The notes under the pieces are model-generated. The model was not told where the DNA came from. It was given only the letters and a program-made list of their open reading frames with translations, and ran no database searches. A DNA stretch of 64,000 nucleotides from Plutella xylostella (taxonomy: Eukaryota > Arthropoda > Insecta > Lepidoptera > Plutellidae): positions 10,490,501 through 10,554,500 of the forward strand of contig NC_063986.1 in NCBI RefSeq assembly GCF_932276165.1. The letters are read 5' to 3'. Below, one piece after another: positions 13,331 through 23,334 of the stretch. The position numbers and the translations under genes were made by a program. Positions within the stretch are counted from its first letter, which is position 1, and each line of letters starts with the position of its first letter.

Positions 13331-14072
13331 TAGAAAATGCTTTAAGCATCAAGTCCACTTTGACTCTCCTTTGTACTCTTATTAAGTACATTAATAAATA
13401 GGTTATGTATTACTGCGTACAAAAATATGTAGATTTTAATAATATCTCTATAGAATTTGCAATCACAATGATATATTCTACCTATTCAGCATCCAATCTG
13501 TAACCAAGTAAATCTATATACCTACTTACCCAAGAATGGTTGGAAAAACTAATGCATTACATATCCCGTCTTCTCTATCCAGCTCTTTCTACCTAATCCC
13601 TTAGGAGAATTCCTCAGAGTTTTGTACAAAAACAATGAATACAAAATATTTTACTTACACTGATGTGACAGGGTAATATAAGATCTTGTTTAGGATAACA
13701 GTATACGTAAAAAGATTTATGGAAACCGTTTCTTGTTCTTCAACCAATTAATTTAAGTTGAAACTTTTTGCCTAAGTGGGAGAGTTTACGACTAAGAGAA
13801 TGAAACGTTTTATGTTTTCAGCTAAATTAAGCAGCTAAGTTAGTAGATTTATTTTATGACATTTTAATTTGAACCTTCGGTAACTATGAAGCTACAAGCA
13901 TACTAATCATAGATCTACAACTCATTTGATATTTCTTTAAAACCTTACGATTTCATTTCATACCACAACATTCTCTTGTGGTTTGCAAGGAAACTGTTGC
14001 AAACATTTTAGGTTGTTAGTGCATGAAATAATAAAGAATACTTTATATTTTTTGTAATCCATATAGCTATCG
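13331..14072. other. Non-coding stretch upstream of first Ig exon
   Basis: This AT-rich sequence shows no exon, RNA gene or clear repeat. It would belong to an intron or upstream region of the Beat-like locus. No signal-peptide exon could be recognised in it. Confidence 0.45.
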
Positions 14073-14168
14073 TACCACCACCGACACATTAGTAATTAAC
14101 AATCCATAAGCAGCGTCGCTTCCCTTTCAAACATCCGTCAGATCCATACAAATTACGTCAGATTTCGG
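14073..14168. mobile_element. Partial TIR element just upstream of exon A1
   Basis: This segment starts TACCACCACCGACACATTAG and continues with AATCCATAAGCAGCGTCGCT, matching the left half of the fuller copy at 15762-15899. The right terminal repeat is missing. It ends about 50 bases before the acceptor of exon A1. Confidence 0.65.
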
Positions 14169-14217
14169 TTAAAGTACCCCACAGGCAGTATTCTAAACTC
14201 TACCCTTTCTTCAACAG

Positions 14218-14426
14218 GAGCCGGCGGCCTGCGTACCACGGAACTCCGCATCACACCGCGCGTTGTACAGCGCGGTCGCAACGTCACTATGGCGTGCCTG
14301 TACCAGCTCGACAACGCTGGCATCTACTCGGTCAAGTGGTACAGGGAGCACCAGGAGTTCTACAGATATTCGCCCTTCGAATCGCCTACTACGAGGTCAA
14401 TTCCCGTTAGTGGGATTAAAATTGAT
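14218..14426 (+). CDS. Beat-like exon A1: first half of immunoglobulin domain 1
   Basis: This internal exon is bounded by TTCTTCAACAG and GTGAGT. After two bases completing a split codon it encodes 69 residues without a stop, beginning AGGLRTTELRI. Ig features are the first cysteine in TMACLYQL, the core tryptophan in YSVKWYR, and the EFYRYSP block followed by GIKID, a pattern characteristic of insect Beaten path (Beat) proteins. Beats are cell-surface or secreted two-Ig proteins that bind Sidestep-family receptors during motor-axon guidance. The exon enters in phase 1 and leaves in phase 0, exactly like B1 at 21426, to which about 40 of 69 residues are identical by hand alignment. The start codon and signal peptide must be upstream and were not found. 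The subtype within the Beat family is unresolved. Confidence 0.88.
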
Positions 14427-15761
14427 GTGAGTATAGTTTTTTTAAGTATTGTTAGAACAAGCGGCTGAAACGTAATGCTGTGCTTTAAATACGTAGTTGA
14501 GCTTCCAGACTATAATAATTACAATATGGGGGGACATCTCACACATCACCATCCCATCACAAAGTAGGTACATCTGATATATCTACATAGATACTTGTAC
14601 AAATTAACACCCAAGACTCAAGTACATATCGATCAAACAGTTGGCATAAGTATATAATTTATCCAGGAAAGCACTTTACTCGATACCAGGGCACCATAGG
14701 TTAGTAAAAGTAAACGTTTTCCACAACTTGCAATAACTCCTTAGAAGCAGACGGATGAGAGCGGCTTTATTTTTCCCGACACCGAGTAGAAAGATTTCTT
14801 AAGCTGATAATTTTCTTTCATTTGCGAAAATGCTGCTTAACCATGGTTTTAAAGATTTTATCTCATATTTTTACGAAAATTGTTCGTCTAAAATAAATAT
14901 AAACTGTACCAATGTATGTTTACGTATTATTTTGTTTAAAAAGAGGCCATTATAATTGCACCGCTGGCAATTCAAATATATTATGATGTAAGAAAGTCTT
15001 ACGCGAATGCCACCTTTAACGTCTTAGCAATAACACATCTTACAGAACTCAAAACCTAATTATCACTACTTCCCTCATGCACGCTGGAATAGAATTGCCA
15101 ACATTTCTATAACAAGCTAACTTTAATAACGTTAAGTTGTCGCACCGCCGCCGCCGCCGTAGTAAGAAAAGTAGAACTTACTACCTTCATAAGCGTACAG
15201 AAAAGGAATAACGAACTCATTTCCTAATTATCCACATTCTTAACAAGTCTAGAGTCTAGAATCTAGACTACACTCAGCTGGGCTCACACCCCGCGTTAGG
15301 AGAGCTAACTGAATTTCCTGAAAATCTAGGCCATTGAATACAGCCTTCAGTTTGAATTTAATTTGGGTCATGTTCACATAGGCTAAGGCGGGATGGATTA
15401 TACAAGGCATTATCTATCTGCTTAAGAGATTCTGTTTTGTTGGAAGTGGGTTCAAGGCGGGTGTTACAACTTCATATTATGATTATCTACTATGTAATTG
15501 TTATGTCGTCTGATCTGAGCGAAAGAATGTTGATACACTTTGTTGGTTTAATTCTTTTTTATGATACAGCTATTAGCGGTATTTTAATTAGATTAAAAGG
15601 ATAACATGAATGCATTTTATTAGCTACTGTTACTCATAAAACAGTAACTTATTAACTGAAATTAATAAAATAATTGCTAACATTTCTGATATATTCTTCT
15701 TTCGGTCTCTGGCCATTTGGCTAGATTTCACACTTGGCTAGACTTGACAAATTTGATACCG
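14427..15761. other. Intron of the Beat-like locus (A1-A2), first part
   Basis: No exon is visible between the A1 donor and the TIR element at 15762. A phrase at 14527-14545, GGGGACATCTCACACAT, recurs near 5810 and marks a repeat tail. A CCG triplet run lies at 15147-15160, and a small repeat of TCTAGA occurs at 15250-15265. Otherwise the stretch is plain AT-rich DNA. Confidence 0.5.
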
Positions 15762-15899
15762 TACCACCACCAACAACCAAGCAATTAACAATCCATAAGC
15801 AGCGTCGCTCGCCTGTCAAACATCTGTCGGATCCATACAACTTACGTCACATGTGACAAGCGACGGATGCCTAAGGCTCGCTAATGTTCGGTGGTGGTA
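15762..15899. mobile_element. TIR element (MITE) with TACCACCACC ends
   Basis: The left end TACCACCACC and the right end GGTGGTGGTA are inverted repeats. The interior shares AATCCATAAGCAGCGTCGCT with the partial copy at 14073-14168. It is non-coding and about 138 bp long. Confidence 0.7.
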
Positions 15900-16234
15900 A
15901 CCCTACTTTCAAGGTTTAATATACGTTATTAGATAATTTATGTACACCAAGTTCGCATAAATTCTATCGGATACTCAAAGAAGAATATAAGAAAGAAGGG
16001 GATGTACGTGCAGATAATTCACATCCAGAATGATAATTGTACATGTTTGTATTGATTAGGCACTTAATTATAACCACATAGTTATGTAAATGAGGGCTAC
16101 CTTCCCAGGGATAAAAATCTCAAATATGTAAAGATTAAACCCGGGAATTACTAATTTATCCAATTAACCTTTTTTATGAAATAAACAGTTCAAATTTAAC
16201 TTTTTTTTTTAAGAATATAGACGGGATGGTGAAA

Positions 16235-16296
16235 TCGTCACCATTTTGTACATCGCGGTATGGTTTGGCATACCGCGATGTACAAAATGGTGACGA
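16235..16296. repeat. Perfect 28-bp inverted repeat with 6-base loop
   Basis: The arm at 16235-16262 (TCGTCACCATTTTGTACATC and eight more bases) is matched without a mismatch by the reverse complement at 16269-16296, around the loop GTTTGG. It lies 69 bases upstream of exon A2. A pre-mRNA would form a long hairpin here. It may be a tiny TIR element or a microRNA-like foldback; nothing in the sequence decides between them. Confidence 0.85.
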
Positions 16297-16365
16297 CACC
16301 GCCATCTAGTGACACTTATAGGAAATGTAATATTTTGCTTAAACAGTTATAATTCATTGTTTCAG

Positions 16366-16501
16366 AGGCTAAGGTCCAATGAGAGCCAAGTGGTGCTGGT
16401 GGCGGTGACTCCAGCTCTCAGTGGCAACTACAGCTGTGAGGTCATCCAGAACTCTCTCAACTACCCCCACAGCACGGCGTCGGCCAAGCTCGATGTTGTC
16501 G
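16366..16501 (+). CDS. Beat-like exon A2: second half of immunoglobulin domain 1
   Basis: The acceptor TTGTTTCAG and donor GTGAGT bound 136 bases read in phase 0 and left in phase 1. The product begins RLRSNESQVVLVAV and contains SGNYSCEV, the second Ig cysteine with the usual tyrosine two residues before it, then ends in KLDVV. Joined to A1 it completes an Ig V-type domain of the Beat family. The exon has the same length and phases as B2 at 30216. The next in-frame partner with a matching phase is the Ig2 exon at 31278. No separate Ig2 for this Ig1 was seen before the second Ig1 pair starts at 21426. Confidence 0.88.
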
Positions 16502-16514
16502 GTGAGTTGCACTT

Positions 16515-17020
16515 TAAAGATAAAGAAACATTTATTTGACACACTGACAACAACAACAAAAACAGCAACAAAATAAACAAGAGAAGAAGTACTTACACAG
16601 TACATGCTGAGCTGGTGTCTTTTTGGCGCTCTGGGCAGCAACCAGTTTTGTTATTTTTTGTTTTGTTGTTAGGTATTATACACTCACGCGCAATGAAAAG
16701 GTTCCATTGAGGAAAAACACCAAATTACTCCTAAACGGAAAAGGCTAGCTTAATGACGCCTTCTGCAACATTGAAGTACGTTTAACAGAGAATCCGGATG
16801 TAACCAACTAAAAACAATAATAATTTTGTTAATATTTTTAATTAAATGTTTGAAAAAATCGTTTTGTGTCGGGATTTTGTGAGTGGGAATTTTTCATTGC
16901 CCGTGAGTGTATAATACCAAACAAAAAATAACAAAACTGGTTGCTGTCCAGAGCGCCAAAAAGACACCAGCTTAGCATGTGGTCTGTACTTTAGTTCTTC
17001 TTCTCTTCTTTTTCTCTCTC
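16515..17020. repeat. Large inverted repeat split by a TIR element
   Basis: The left arm (about 16565-16678) and right arm (about 16912-17020) are reverse complements with minor differences; both carry AGCGCCAAAAAGACACCAGC and AACAAAACTGGTTGCTG in opposite directions. The 233-bp TIR element at 16679-16911 sits at the centre of symmetry. The left flank also carries ACATTTATTTGACACACTGA, a dispersed phrase also found at 13220. The whole structure starts 13 bases after the exon A2 donor. Confidence 0.75.
16679..16911. mobile_element. TIR element, TACACTCAC family, copy 1
   Basis: The ends TACACTCACGCGCAATGAAAA and, in reverse complement, TACACTCACGGGCAATGAAAA pair over about 20 bases. Conserved inner phrases are GGCTAGCTTAATG, TGCAACATTGAAGTAC and TTTTGTGAGTGG. 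Other copies lie at 18626-18858, 32354-32553 and 58063-58286, with fragments near 48000, 53640 and 60282. The length of about 200-235 bp and TA flanks fit a Tc1/mariner-type MITE. Confidence 0.8.
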
Positions 17021-18625
17021 AGTTTCTCTTCCATCAGTTATCATAATAAGTAATAATACACCGGTGTACGAAATATTTTAAATGAAATCATCAAAATAAA
17101 AATATAACTAAGTATGTGCTTACGATTGTAATCCCCGAAGAAATAGAGGTAATAATAAAATAGGGACTAACTTAAAAAAAACGAACTGCTGTAAAGTAGA
17201 TTAAAATCCGACTTTGCTTTCAAAGAAGATATTTTCTACTTAAATTATAATACGCTTGAATCCGTGACAAGAATACCTTCTTAGTAAATTATGCGAAAAA
17301 AATGTTTTTGACAAACTTGTTATTTCTTTTCAAACTTTAGCGAGGTTGAGAGTAAATATTTTAACACAAAAACGTTTTTCAAGTTAATGTAGAAAGTCAC
17401 GCATTTTCGGAATTTTGGTAAACTATTCCAGCTAATGTTAAATCAAAACTTTCTTATAAAATATAGCATGAGTAAAGTCGAGATAGACAAATTTAAAAAA
17501 ATGTCAAATAAAGTGTGTATAGGTTCGACCATGCTATATTTTACAAATTATAGTGCTTATATTTTCAAATAACAAAAGGATACACAAGTAGGCAGGTGTG
17601 GTTAGTGTTGTTTTTACAAAATAAATGATAAACCAGCTGCTATTGAAAAATATGAACAAGTACTTATGCCAAAAGAATATACCTATTTCTCCTTTTTCAA
17701 TCGGCCAAGACCACAATTGCCTCAAGCAACTTACCAAGTAGGGAACAAAAGAGGTAGTAAATATAAACAATAGGAGAAAAAAACACTTTCTTTGGTGAGC
17801 AAAAATTCTCAAGTTTTGTTAAAACTGGACGAGCTGTCGACGAAGACGCCATTGAAAACTTTGTGAAAAATACTAAAAGCTAGGCTGCTTTGTTTTGGTT
17901 TCTTCGATTTTATAAGCAAAGATATTCATAATATCGTGCACATCATTCGAATGAATTGCTACTTTTGAAGACGTTGTTAATTATAATTTGCAGGTGTAGA
18001 GATGTAATACATAAATATGTATATTGTAATATTGTACAAAAGTAAGTAAAAAATAGCAAAATATACATTTATTCAACCCAACCAAAGATAAAATAGGTAT
18101 GAGTGACTCAACCTTATCCTAATTTTCTAATAAAGTTCACTACCAATTTTCCCCAGTATCATAAAGTATCTATGAATCCTATTAAAACGGATGCTAAAAA
18201 AAATATTGCCTCGCATTTCCAGAGCCATGAATCAAAGCTTTGTAATGCTCACAAAAAAGGTTCAAATTCAATTTGAAAGTCACCGTTTATTTACATTTAT
18301 TCACAATTCCAATCGAATGGACTTAGTCATACATTTTCATCGATTCGTTGAACAAAATGTATAATTCGCATTGTTAAAAGCCATTTCTATTGGAAGGTTT
18401 TCAAACGAAATCTTTTGGATTCAATAAGCAAAGTAATCAATTTCACCTAATAGGCAATAATAGCTAAAGGGCATGTCTTTTTGTGTAAAACTTGAAACGG
18501 ATATAACTTAACTGGATAGATCTGGTTTTATTAGGTACAGTGGCGCCCAATTTAATTATTTCACTATGTACTTTCTGCCATTTGGCATCCCTTATTCATC
18601 AGTGTACATATTCAGTTGAAGATAA
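17021..18625. other. Non-coding stretch
   Basis: The sequence is AT-rich with no exon, RNA gene or repeat that I recognise. The short minus-strand frame at 17534-17812 has a low-complexity hydrophobic composition and no family signature, so it is not called. An Ig2 exon matching the A1-A2 pair was looked for here and not found. Confidence 0.45.
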
Positions 18626-18858
18626 TACACTCACGGACAATGAAAAGTTTCCATTGAGAAAAGTACCAAATTACTTCTAAACGGAAAAGGCTAGCTTAAT
18701 GCCATCTTCTGCAACATTGAAGTACATTTTACAGATCATCAGGATATTACCAACTAAAATCGTTAATATTTTGTTCCAATTTTAAATTAAATCTTTGATA
18801 AAATTGGGATCGTTTGTGGTCGCTATTTTGTGGGTGAACATTTTCAGTGCCCAGTGTA
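18626..18858. mobile_element. TIR element, TACACTCAC family, copy 2
   Basis: It begins TACACTCACGGACAATGAAAAG and ends CAGTGCCCAGTGTA, with the inner phrases GGCTAGCTTAATGCC and CTGCAACATTGAAGTAC shared with the copy at 16679. Confidence 0.75.
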
Positions 18859-18939
18859 TTATGGCTTACTTACTGAAATTATATTTTAGTACGGGATACA
18901 GATAAGCTTTTTACCAGTTTTTTTTTACCAGTTTGACGG

Positions 18940-19215
18940 TAAGCGTCCACCTTTCGGCATCGTGAGCAACGAACGCTCAACATTCAGAATTCTTTGTATA
19001 GAAATTCACTCAAATGAGTCCACACACATACCGATAGGTTAGGCCAAGACTTGACTGTGACGTAAAGTTTAACACAACTGCAAGGTGCACATCCAATGTA
19101 TCTTACTGTACCATATAATGAAGAGATACAGGAAGCCACCTGCGCCCCAAAAAAATAAGGACAGCTATGTGTTTTAATTAAATTGACAAGGCGGTATGCC
19201 GTGTAAAGTGGACAG
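18940..19215. mobile_element. Diverged TIR element, GGTAAGCGTCCAC family
   Basis: The left part reads GGTAAGCGTCCACCTTTCGG then CATTCAGAATTC and TTTGTATAGAAATTCAC, as in the copies at about 1028 and 22265. The right end is less clear; I place it near 19215 where GTGTAAAGTGGAC appears. The minus-strand frame within it is not a gene. Confidence 0.5.
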
Positions 19216-19756
19216 TAATTCACTTTGCTGAACTGAAAGACATTTTTGGGAAAATTTCGTTTATTTAGTCCGGTAGCGTCTTTAAATTTACTTCTCTTAA
19301 TAAAAATTAATTTATTTTCGAAAAGGGAGGCATTTTATTGTTTAGGAGGAACAAGTAGTCATGTTAGTATCCCGTAAAAGCCATGGTAGGTACTTTCATA
19401 TTTTTTTATTATATGTTTAATCTGAGTAAAATTTTAATTAACTTTTGACTATTCCATGCAACGTCCAATGAGCCGTTTTCCTTGACAGCTGTCAGTTGAG
19501 CTTTTGGGTATGCCGATAGATGGCGTGAAAACGCAGTGTACCAACTGTCAAAAATTACATAGAGAGCAAAGAGTACTAAACTCAGAATAAGAACTCACTA
19601 GTTGTGATTAAATGTCGGGTGGTAGCGCGAGCCATCCTTCCGAGGCTCAGACTGCATGTGGCTTGGGATAGTGCTAAGTATTCTGTGAATAGTTCTACCC
19701 GCGCCGTTTGAACGGGTGCTGCGTGCGAGAACTGATTTTCTATTTTTATTTATTGT
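19216..19756. other. Upstream region of the THAP gene
   Basis: No coding exon is apparent. From about 19465 to 19640 the base composition rises in GC and reads as possible promoter or 5' untranslated sequence for the THAP gene, with the phrase GACAGCTGTCAGTTGAG and nearby AACTGTCAA. No TATA box stands out. This assignment is positional only. Confidence 0.35.
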
Positions 19757-19979
19757 ATGATCCTAAATAAGATCCCAAAGAAATACTTACAAGACAAGAT
19801 GAGAATGTGTGCCGTCGCAACTTGTAAAAATAAAGGACATCATAAATTTCCAAATGACGAAAGCCAGGCGCAACAATGGATTAAGGCGACTCGGATAAAT
19901 GTGCGAAAAATTGATTGGAAACTGCGAAAAGAATCATGGTTGTGTTCGGATCATTTCATACCAAGTGATTTTCAATCAC
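19757..19979 (+). CDS. THAP zinc-finger protein, exon 1
   Basis: The ATG at 19757 opens a 74-codon frame ending in a donor (C then GTAAGT) at 19980, phase 1. The product holds a THAP-type C2CH zinc finger: two cysteines in CAVATC, the HHKFP block, the QQW tryptophan, and the LCSDHF cysteine and histidine followed by IPSDF. THAP domains bind DNA and occur in transcription factors and in P-element-type transposases. In most THAP proteins the domain starts at the first residues, so the in-frame ATGs at 19799 and 19805, just before MCAVATC, may be the true starts; the upstream ATG adds 14-16 residues. The gene lies between Ig1 pair A and Ig1 pair B of the Beat-like locus, on the same strand. It could be a real small gene or a captured transposon fragment. 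Confidence 0.7.
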
Positions 19980-20286
19980 GTAAGTAAGTTAAATCATTCG
20001 CGGTAATGTAAATTAACCATTGTTACATAACATGATATATTATCATCATAGAGAAAATAATACTACTGATGGCGAAGGCTCGAAGTCGAAGAGGGTCGAT
20101 GAGCGTGACGGTGATGATTAAGACGATGTGTAGAGATTTGCGTAATAATAGTAAGTATATTGAATAGTATTTTACAAGATATGAGATATAAGAATTATGT
20201 ATTAGAATTAGTAATTAATAAAATGTGGTATGAATTTCTTCGTGTTGTTATTTTGTGTGTGATTGACATAAGTATTTCTTCTTCAG

Positions 20287-20393
20287 CTGAAGCGCCGGGC
20301 ATAGAGCCCGACGCTCGTAATAATGTCTGTCTTCAACAACTACAATACTACCTACCTACGTCACTTTCACATTTCGTTAGCCTCACAGAATAA
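20287..20393 (+). CDS. THAP protein, probable exon 2 with stop codon
   Basis: A pyrimidine-rich acceptor, TATTTCTTCTTCAG, precedes this segment. Its first two bases complete the codon split by the exon 1 donor, giving proline. It then reads EAPGIEPDARNNVCLQQLQ and about 15 more residues to TAA at 20391. The phase match with exon 1 supports the pairing. The spliced protein would be about 109 residues: one THAP domain and a short tail, far shorter than most THAP factors. An AATAAA sits at 20521, about 130 bases past the stop. The tail has no recognised motif, and another downstream exon arrangement is possible. Confidence 0.5.
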
Positions 20394-21425
20394 CATGTGA
20401 TCTGAAGTGTGTTCTGAGGGTTTGACAGTTGGAACAACCCTAGACAATGCCATCTATTTCTCCAAAAAGGAACTTTTTTTTTTTTTTAACAAACGCCTCA
20501 TAGACCTAATACATTTTTGAAATAAAACCATATATTTGACAGTGACTCCGGAGCCATATCGCGAAGTCGAAACGAAGTAACATTTACTCCGAAAATCATT
20601 GTCAAACCAAGTTCGCGATAGGTACAGGTCACATCGAGGTGAAACCCAAAGTAAAAACCCTTTGTCAGTACCTTTGTGTTCAATTTTGTGAGGTTAGAAG
20701 AGCCGTTAATATTAACACACACAGCAAACAGGATACAAAGCCCAGGCCAAAAGCAAAGAACAAACATAATACCGCTTTCGACTGACATCACAGAATGTAA
20801 GAATATTGTAGTTTTATACCCTTTTTGAGTCAGCTATACGGTTTTATGGAGGTACCGGGCGGTATTCGGTTGGCTATCTTTGGTTAATGACAAACCAATA
20901 TCAGCTTAGAATGCTCTGTTACGGAATAAGGTGGCCTGGTCGAGGTTTCATACAAATATCGTATGACAACATTTTACAGTTATAGTGCTATAAGTAAATT
21001 TGATTAAACTTATTTGAACTTACGACCTATTTATAATTGACACATAATTATAGTATGTGTAATTTTGTATTATTATTGTGTATGTATGATACCACGTGCT
21101 AAATTTTATTAGAGTGACTAATACTGGAGCTGGATGGACAGGTATTTCCAAGAAAACGAATGTGAAACGAAGTCGCCTAGCAGCACCTAGTTTTTCGTCC
21201 TAGTCCCTGGGAGGTTCACTCTCTAAATTAATGAACGCACTTGCGTAGAGTTTTGGTTAGCGCTGCACTTTGGTTTTTCCGAAATCGTGTGAAAATTCTC
21301 ATTTGTTTTTCCATCGTTACCCCGCTGGCCACGACAACCAGCACCAGCCCATATCCTCACACTTATTTATTTTCTTGTAAACATATTTTAATTTAATTTT
21401 TTTCACACAATTTATATTCTTTTAG
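20394..21425. other. Non-coding stretch between THAP gene and exon B1
   Basis: After the possible polyadenylation signal at 20521 I see no exon or RNA gene. A minus-strand frame at 20498-20791 starts with a hydrophobic run but has no recognisable family and was not called. A fragment GAGGTTCACTCTCTAAAT near 21220 resembles the end of the TIR element at 31093. Confidence 0.45.
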
Positions 21426-21634
21426 GCATCGGCGGCCTCCGCGCCACAGACCTGCTGATCTCCCCGCCAGTGGTGCAGCGAGGGTCGGACGCCACGCTGG
21501 CCTGTCTCTACGAGCTCACGGACGCGCCTCTCTACTCCGTCAAGTGGTACAGGGGGCGCCACGAGTTCTACCGCTTCTCGCCTACTGAAGCCCCCGCGAC
21601 CAAGATCTTCCCGTTCGCTGGGATTAACGTTGAT
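21426..21634 (+). CDS. Beat-like exon B1: first half of a second immunoglobulin domain 1
   Basis: Bounded by CTTTTAG and GTGAGT, the exon encodes 69 residues after two bases of a split codon, beginning IGGLRATDLLI. The Beat pattern is clear: VVQRGSDATLACLYEL with the first Ig cysteine, YSVKWYRG with the core tryptophan, EFYRFSP, and GINVD at the end. It has the same length and phases as A1 (14218), with about 58 percent identity by hand count, so the two are old duplicates. It is markedly GC-rich against its surroundings. Its partner is B2 at 30216, after an intron of about 8.6 kb containing a tRNA gene and several mobile elements. Confidence 0.9.
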
Positions 21635-21673
21635 GTGAGTTTTGTGCCTAGTTGCACCCTAGTCTGTTGAATC

Positions 21674-21790
21674 ATTCTTCTTCTTGTCGTGTCGATGGCA
21701 ATTGTCACACTTCCGCGGCCCAGTGGACCGCCACGTCGATACCCCTCTGGTTGGCCGTGAGGAGGTCTTCCCGGGTGCAGGTGTTGGATC
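21674..21790. repeat. Possible dispersed-repeat fragment after exon B1
   Basis: The sequence from TTCTTCTTCTTGTCGTGTCG to TTCCCGGGTGCAGGTG is GC-rich and starts like the segment at 46338 (CTTCTTCTTATCGTGTCATC). I take it as a fragment of a dispersed retroelement tail. The frame on the minus strand here is not supported as a gene. Confidence 0.35.
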
Positions 21791-22027
21791 ATTAACCGCA
21801 CTGCTACATTGTACCTAAATGCCATCTAAAATAAATTACAAACATATTGAATTCTTGTCACAAGTGTCAAAAGACAAAAACTAATCCCTGGTTATGATAT
21901 AACAGTGTGTTAATGAGAGTATTGTGAAAATGAGCTACTTAATTGTTTTAATAAACTCGCGAGCAATTAAAATCCAACTGGCCATTGCAGTCTCTTATGT
22001 CACTTTAACTTTTTGATTGCTTGTGAA

Positions 22028-22233
22028 TCCTAACTAATATTATAAATGCGAAAGTAACTGTGTCTGTCTGTCTGTCTGTCTGTCTGTTACTCTTTCACGC
22101 CAAAACCTCTAAACGGATTAGAATGAAATTTGGCATACATATAGTATAGACCCTGGGAAAGAACATACTTTTTATCCCGGAATTCCCACGGGAAAACTTT
22201 TTAAGTCGAAGCAAAGCTCGCGGGCCCAGCTAG
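22028..22233 (+). mobile_element. Short non-autonomous Helitron-like element
   Basis: The element starts TCCTAACTAATATTATAAAT after a host A and ends CAGCTAG before a host T. These are the Helitron hallmarks (5' TC, 3' CTAG, insertion between A and T, no target duplication). Inside are a TGTC microsatellite at 22062-22086 and the phrases AACGGATTAGAATGAAATTT and TATCCCGGAATTCCCACGGG, common in lepidopteran Helitron-like repeats. It is about 206 bp and non-coding. Confidence 0.8.
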
Positions 22234-22264
22234 TGTATAAATAAGTATGGTTACTGTGATTAAG

Positions 22265-22675
22265 TCGGTAAGCGACCACCTTTCGGGATCTTCCGTATTA
22301 TTATTTTGTATAATTATATAAATTCACACAAGTGCGGCCACATCATCGGCAACGCCGAAGCTGTTTCTCTACAGGGTGTTGCAAAATTGGTATACGAAGC
22401 CGAAACCTTCATGTGCAGCATGTTATATCTAAGCCCGAAACTAAAATCAGAAATTGGAAATTCGCAAAAAAAAAAAAAAACCATAGTAAAAAGTCACGTG
22501 ACCAACAAAGTTTCTATGGAAAATGAATTTTTTTTTTCGCGAATTTCCAAATTCTGATTTTAGTTTCGGGCTTACATATAACATGCTGCACATGTAGGTT
22601 TCGGCTTAGTATACCCTTTTTTCAACACCCTGTATACATACCTACGTACGATACCGATAGATGGACGCTTACTAT
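22265..22675. mobile_element. TIR element, GGTAAGCGTCCAC family, interrupted
   Basis: The left end GGTAAGCGACCACCTTTCGG and the right end GATGGACGCTTAC are inverted copies. The interior has GCGGCCACATCATCGGCAAC and, after an insertion, GATACCGATAGATGG. A palindromic element at 22370-22634 is inserted in it, so this one is older. Confidence 0.6.
22370..22634. mobile_element. Palindromic TIR element, TACAGGGTGTTGCAAAA family
   Basis: Almost the whole 265 bp folds back on itself: TACAGGGTGTTGCAAAATTG at the left faces CAACACCCTGTA at the right, and AGCATGTTATAT, AGCCCGAAACTAAAATCAGA and GGAAATTCGC recur inverted. The centre has AAAGTCACGTGACC. Diverged copies lie at 59438 onward, 59824-60020, and between the Ig2 exon copies at 38.1-40.3 kb. 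A lone end is found at about 25963-25990. Confidence 0.85.
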
Positions 22676-23334
22676 CCTATATTCCGATTTCACCTTGTGA
22701 GGTATGGAACCCTAAATACACAGGATTACCGATATGTATGCATAATAATGTTTTTTCTTTAAATAGGTACTTCCTCTATTTTGAAAATTTGAAATTTAGC
22801 GTTGGGAGAGATTTTGTTACGTTTTTATTGAAAAATCAAACAAACTTTATAAAGCCTTACCGTTAAATATTGGACACGAACCCAAAAGTTGGTGGAGGTA
22901 AACAAACCCAACAAAAATAGCACGAGATAGGAAATAAACCAGTGGATATGAAACACACAGAAGTTTATTTGCTAGCTCGACGCAGCTTCGTTAAGTCCTG
23001 AAGAAATTTCACAATCTACATGCGGAAGAATTCCGAGCAAATATTTTTGTAGCTGTATAAATAGGGTAAGTACTTATATAGGATTCTATGACAAAAAAAC
23101 TAAAAGAGCTGCTTTTGGCTTGTCTTCTGGTTTGAGTATTAATAATTGAAACACTTTTCACATTGGCATTATCTAAATTTATCTCGAGGCAAAACACATT
23201 ATGTGCGAAGCAATTCAAGTAATATTTTTAATTTCTGTTGAATGACGTCATTCATGCGATACGTTGATAACGAAACCAGACACGATTGTTATTTGAATTT
23301 CACAAATTAAGAATTTTCGCGTGTGTATGTACAG
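22676..23334. other. Non-coding stretch before the tRNA gene
   Basis: No gene or repeat was recognised in this AT-rich segment. It lies inside the B1-B2 intron. Confidence 0.45.

Noticed and set aside
20498..20791. Minus-strand frame starting with a hydrophobic, signal-peptide-like run
   Set aside because: No domain, no splice or promoter support, and its 3' end overlaps the probable polyadenylation region of the THAP gene.
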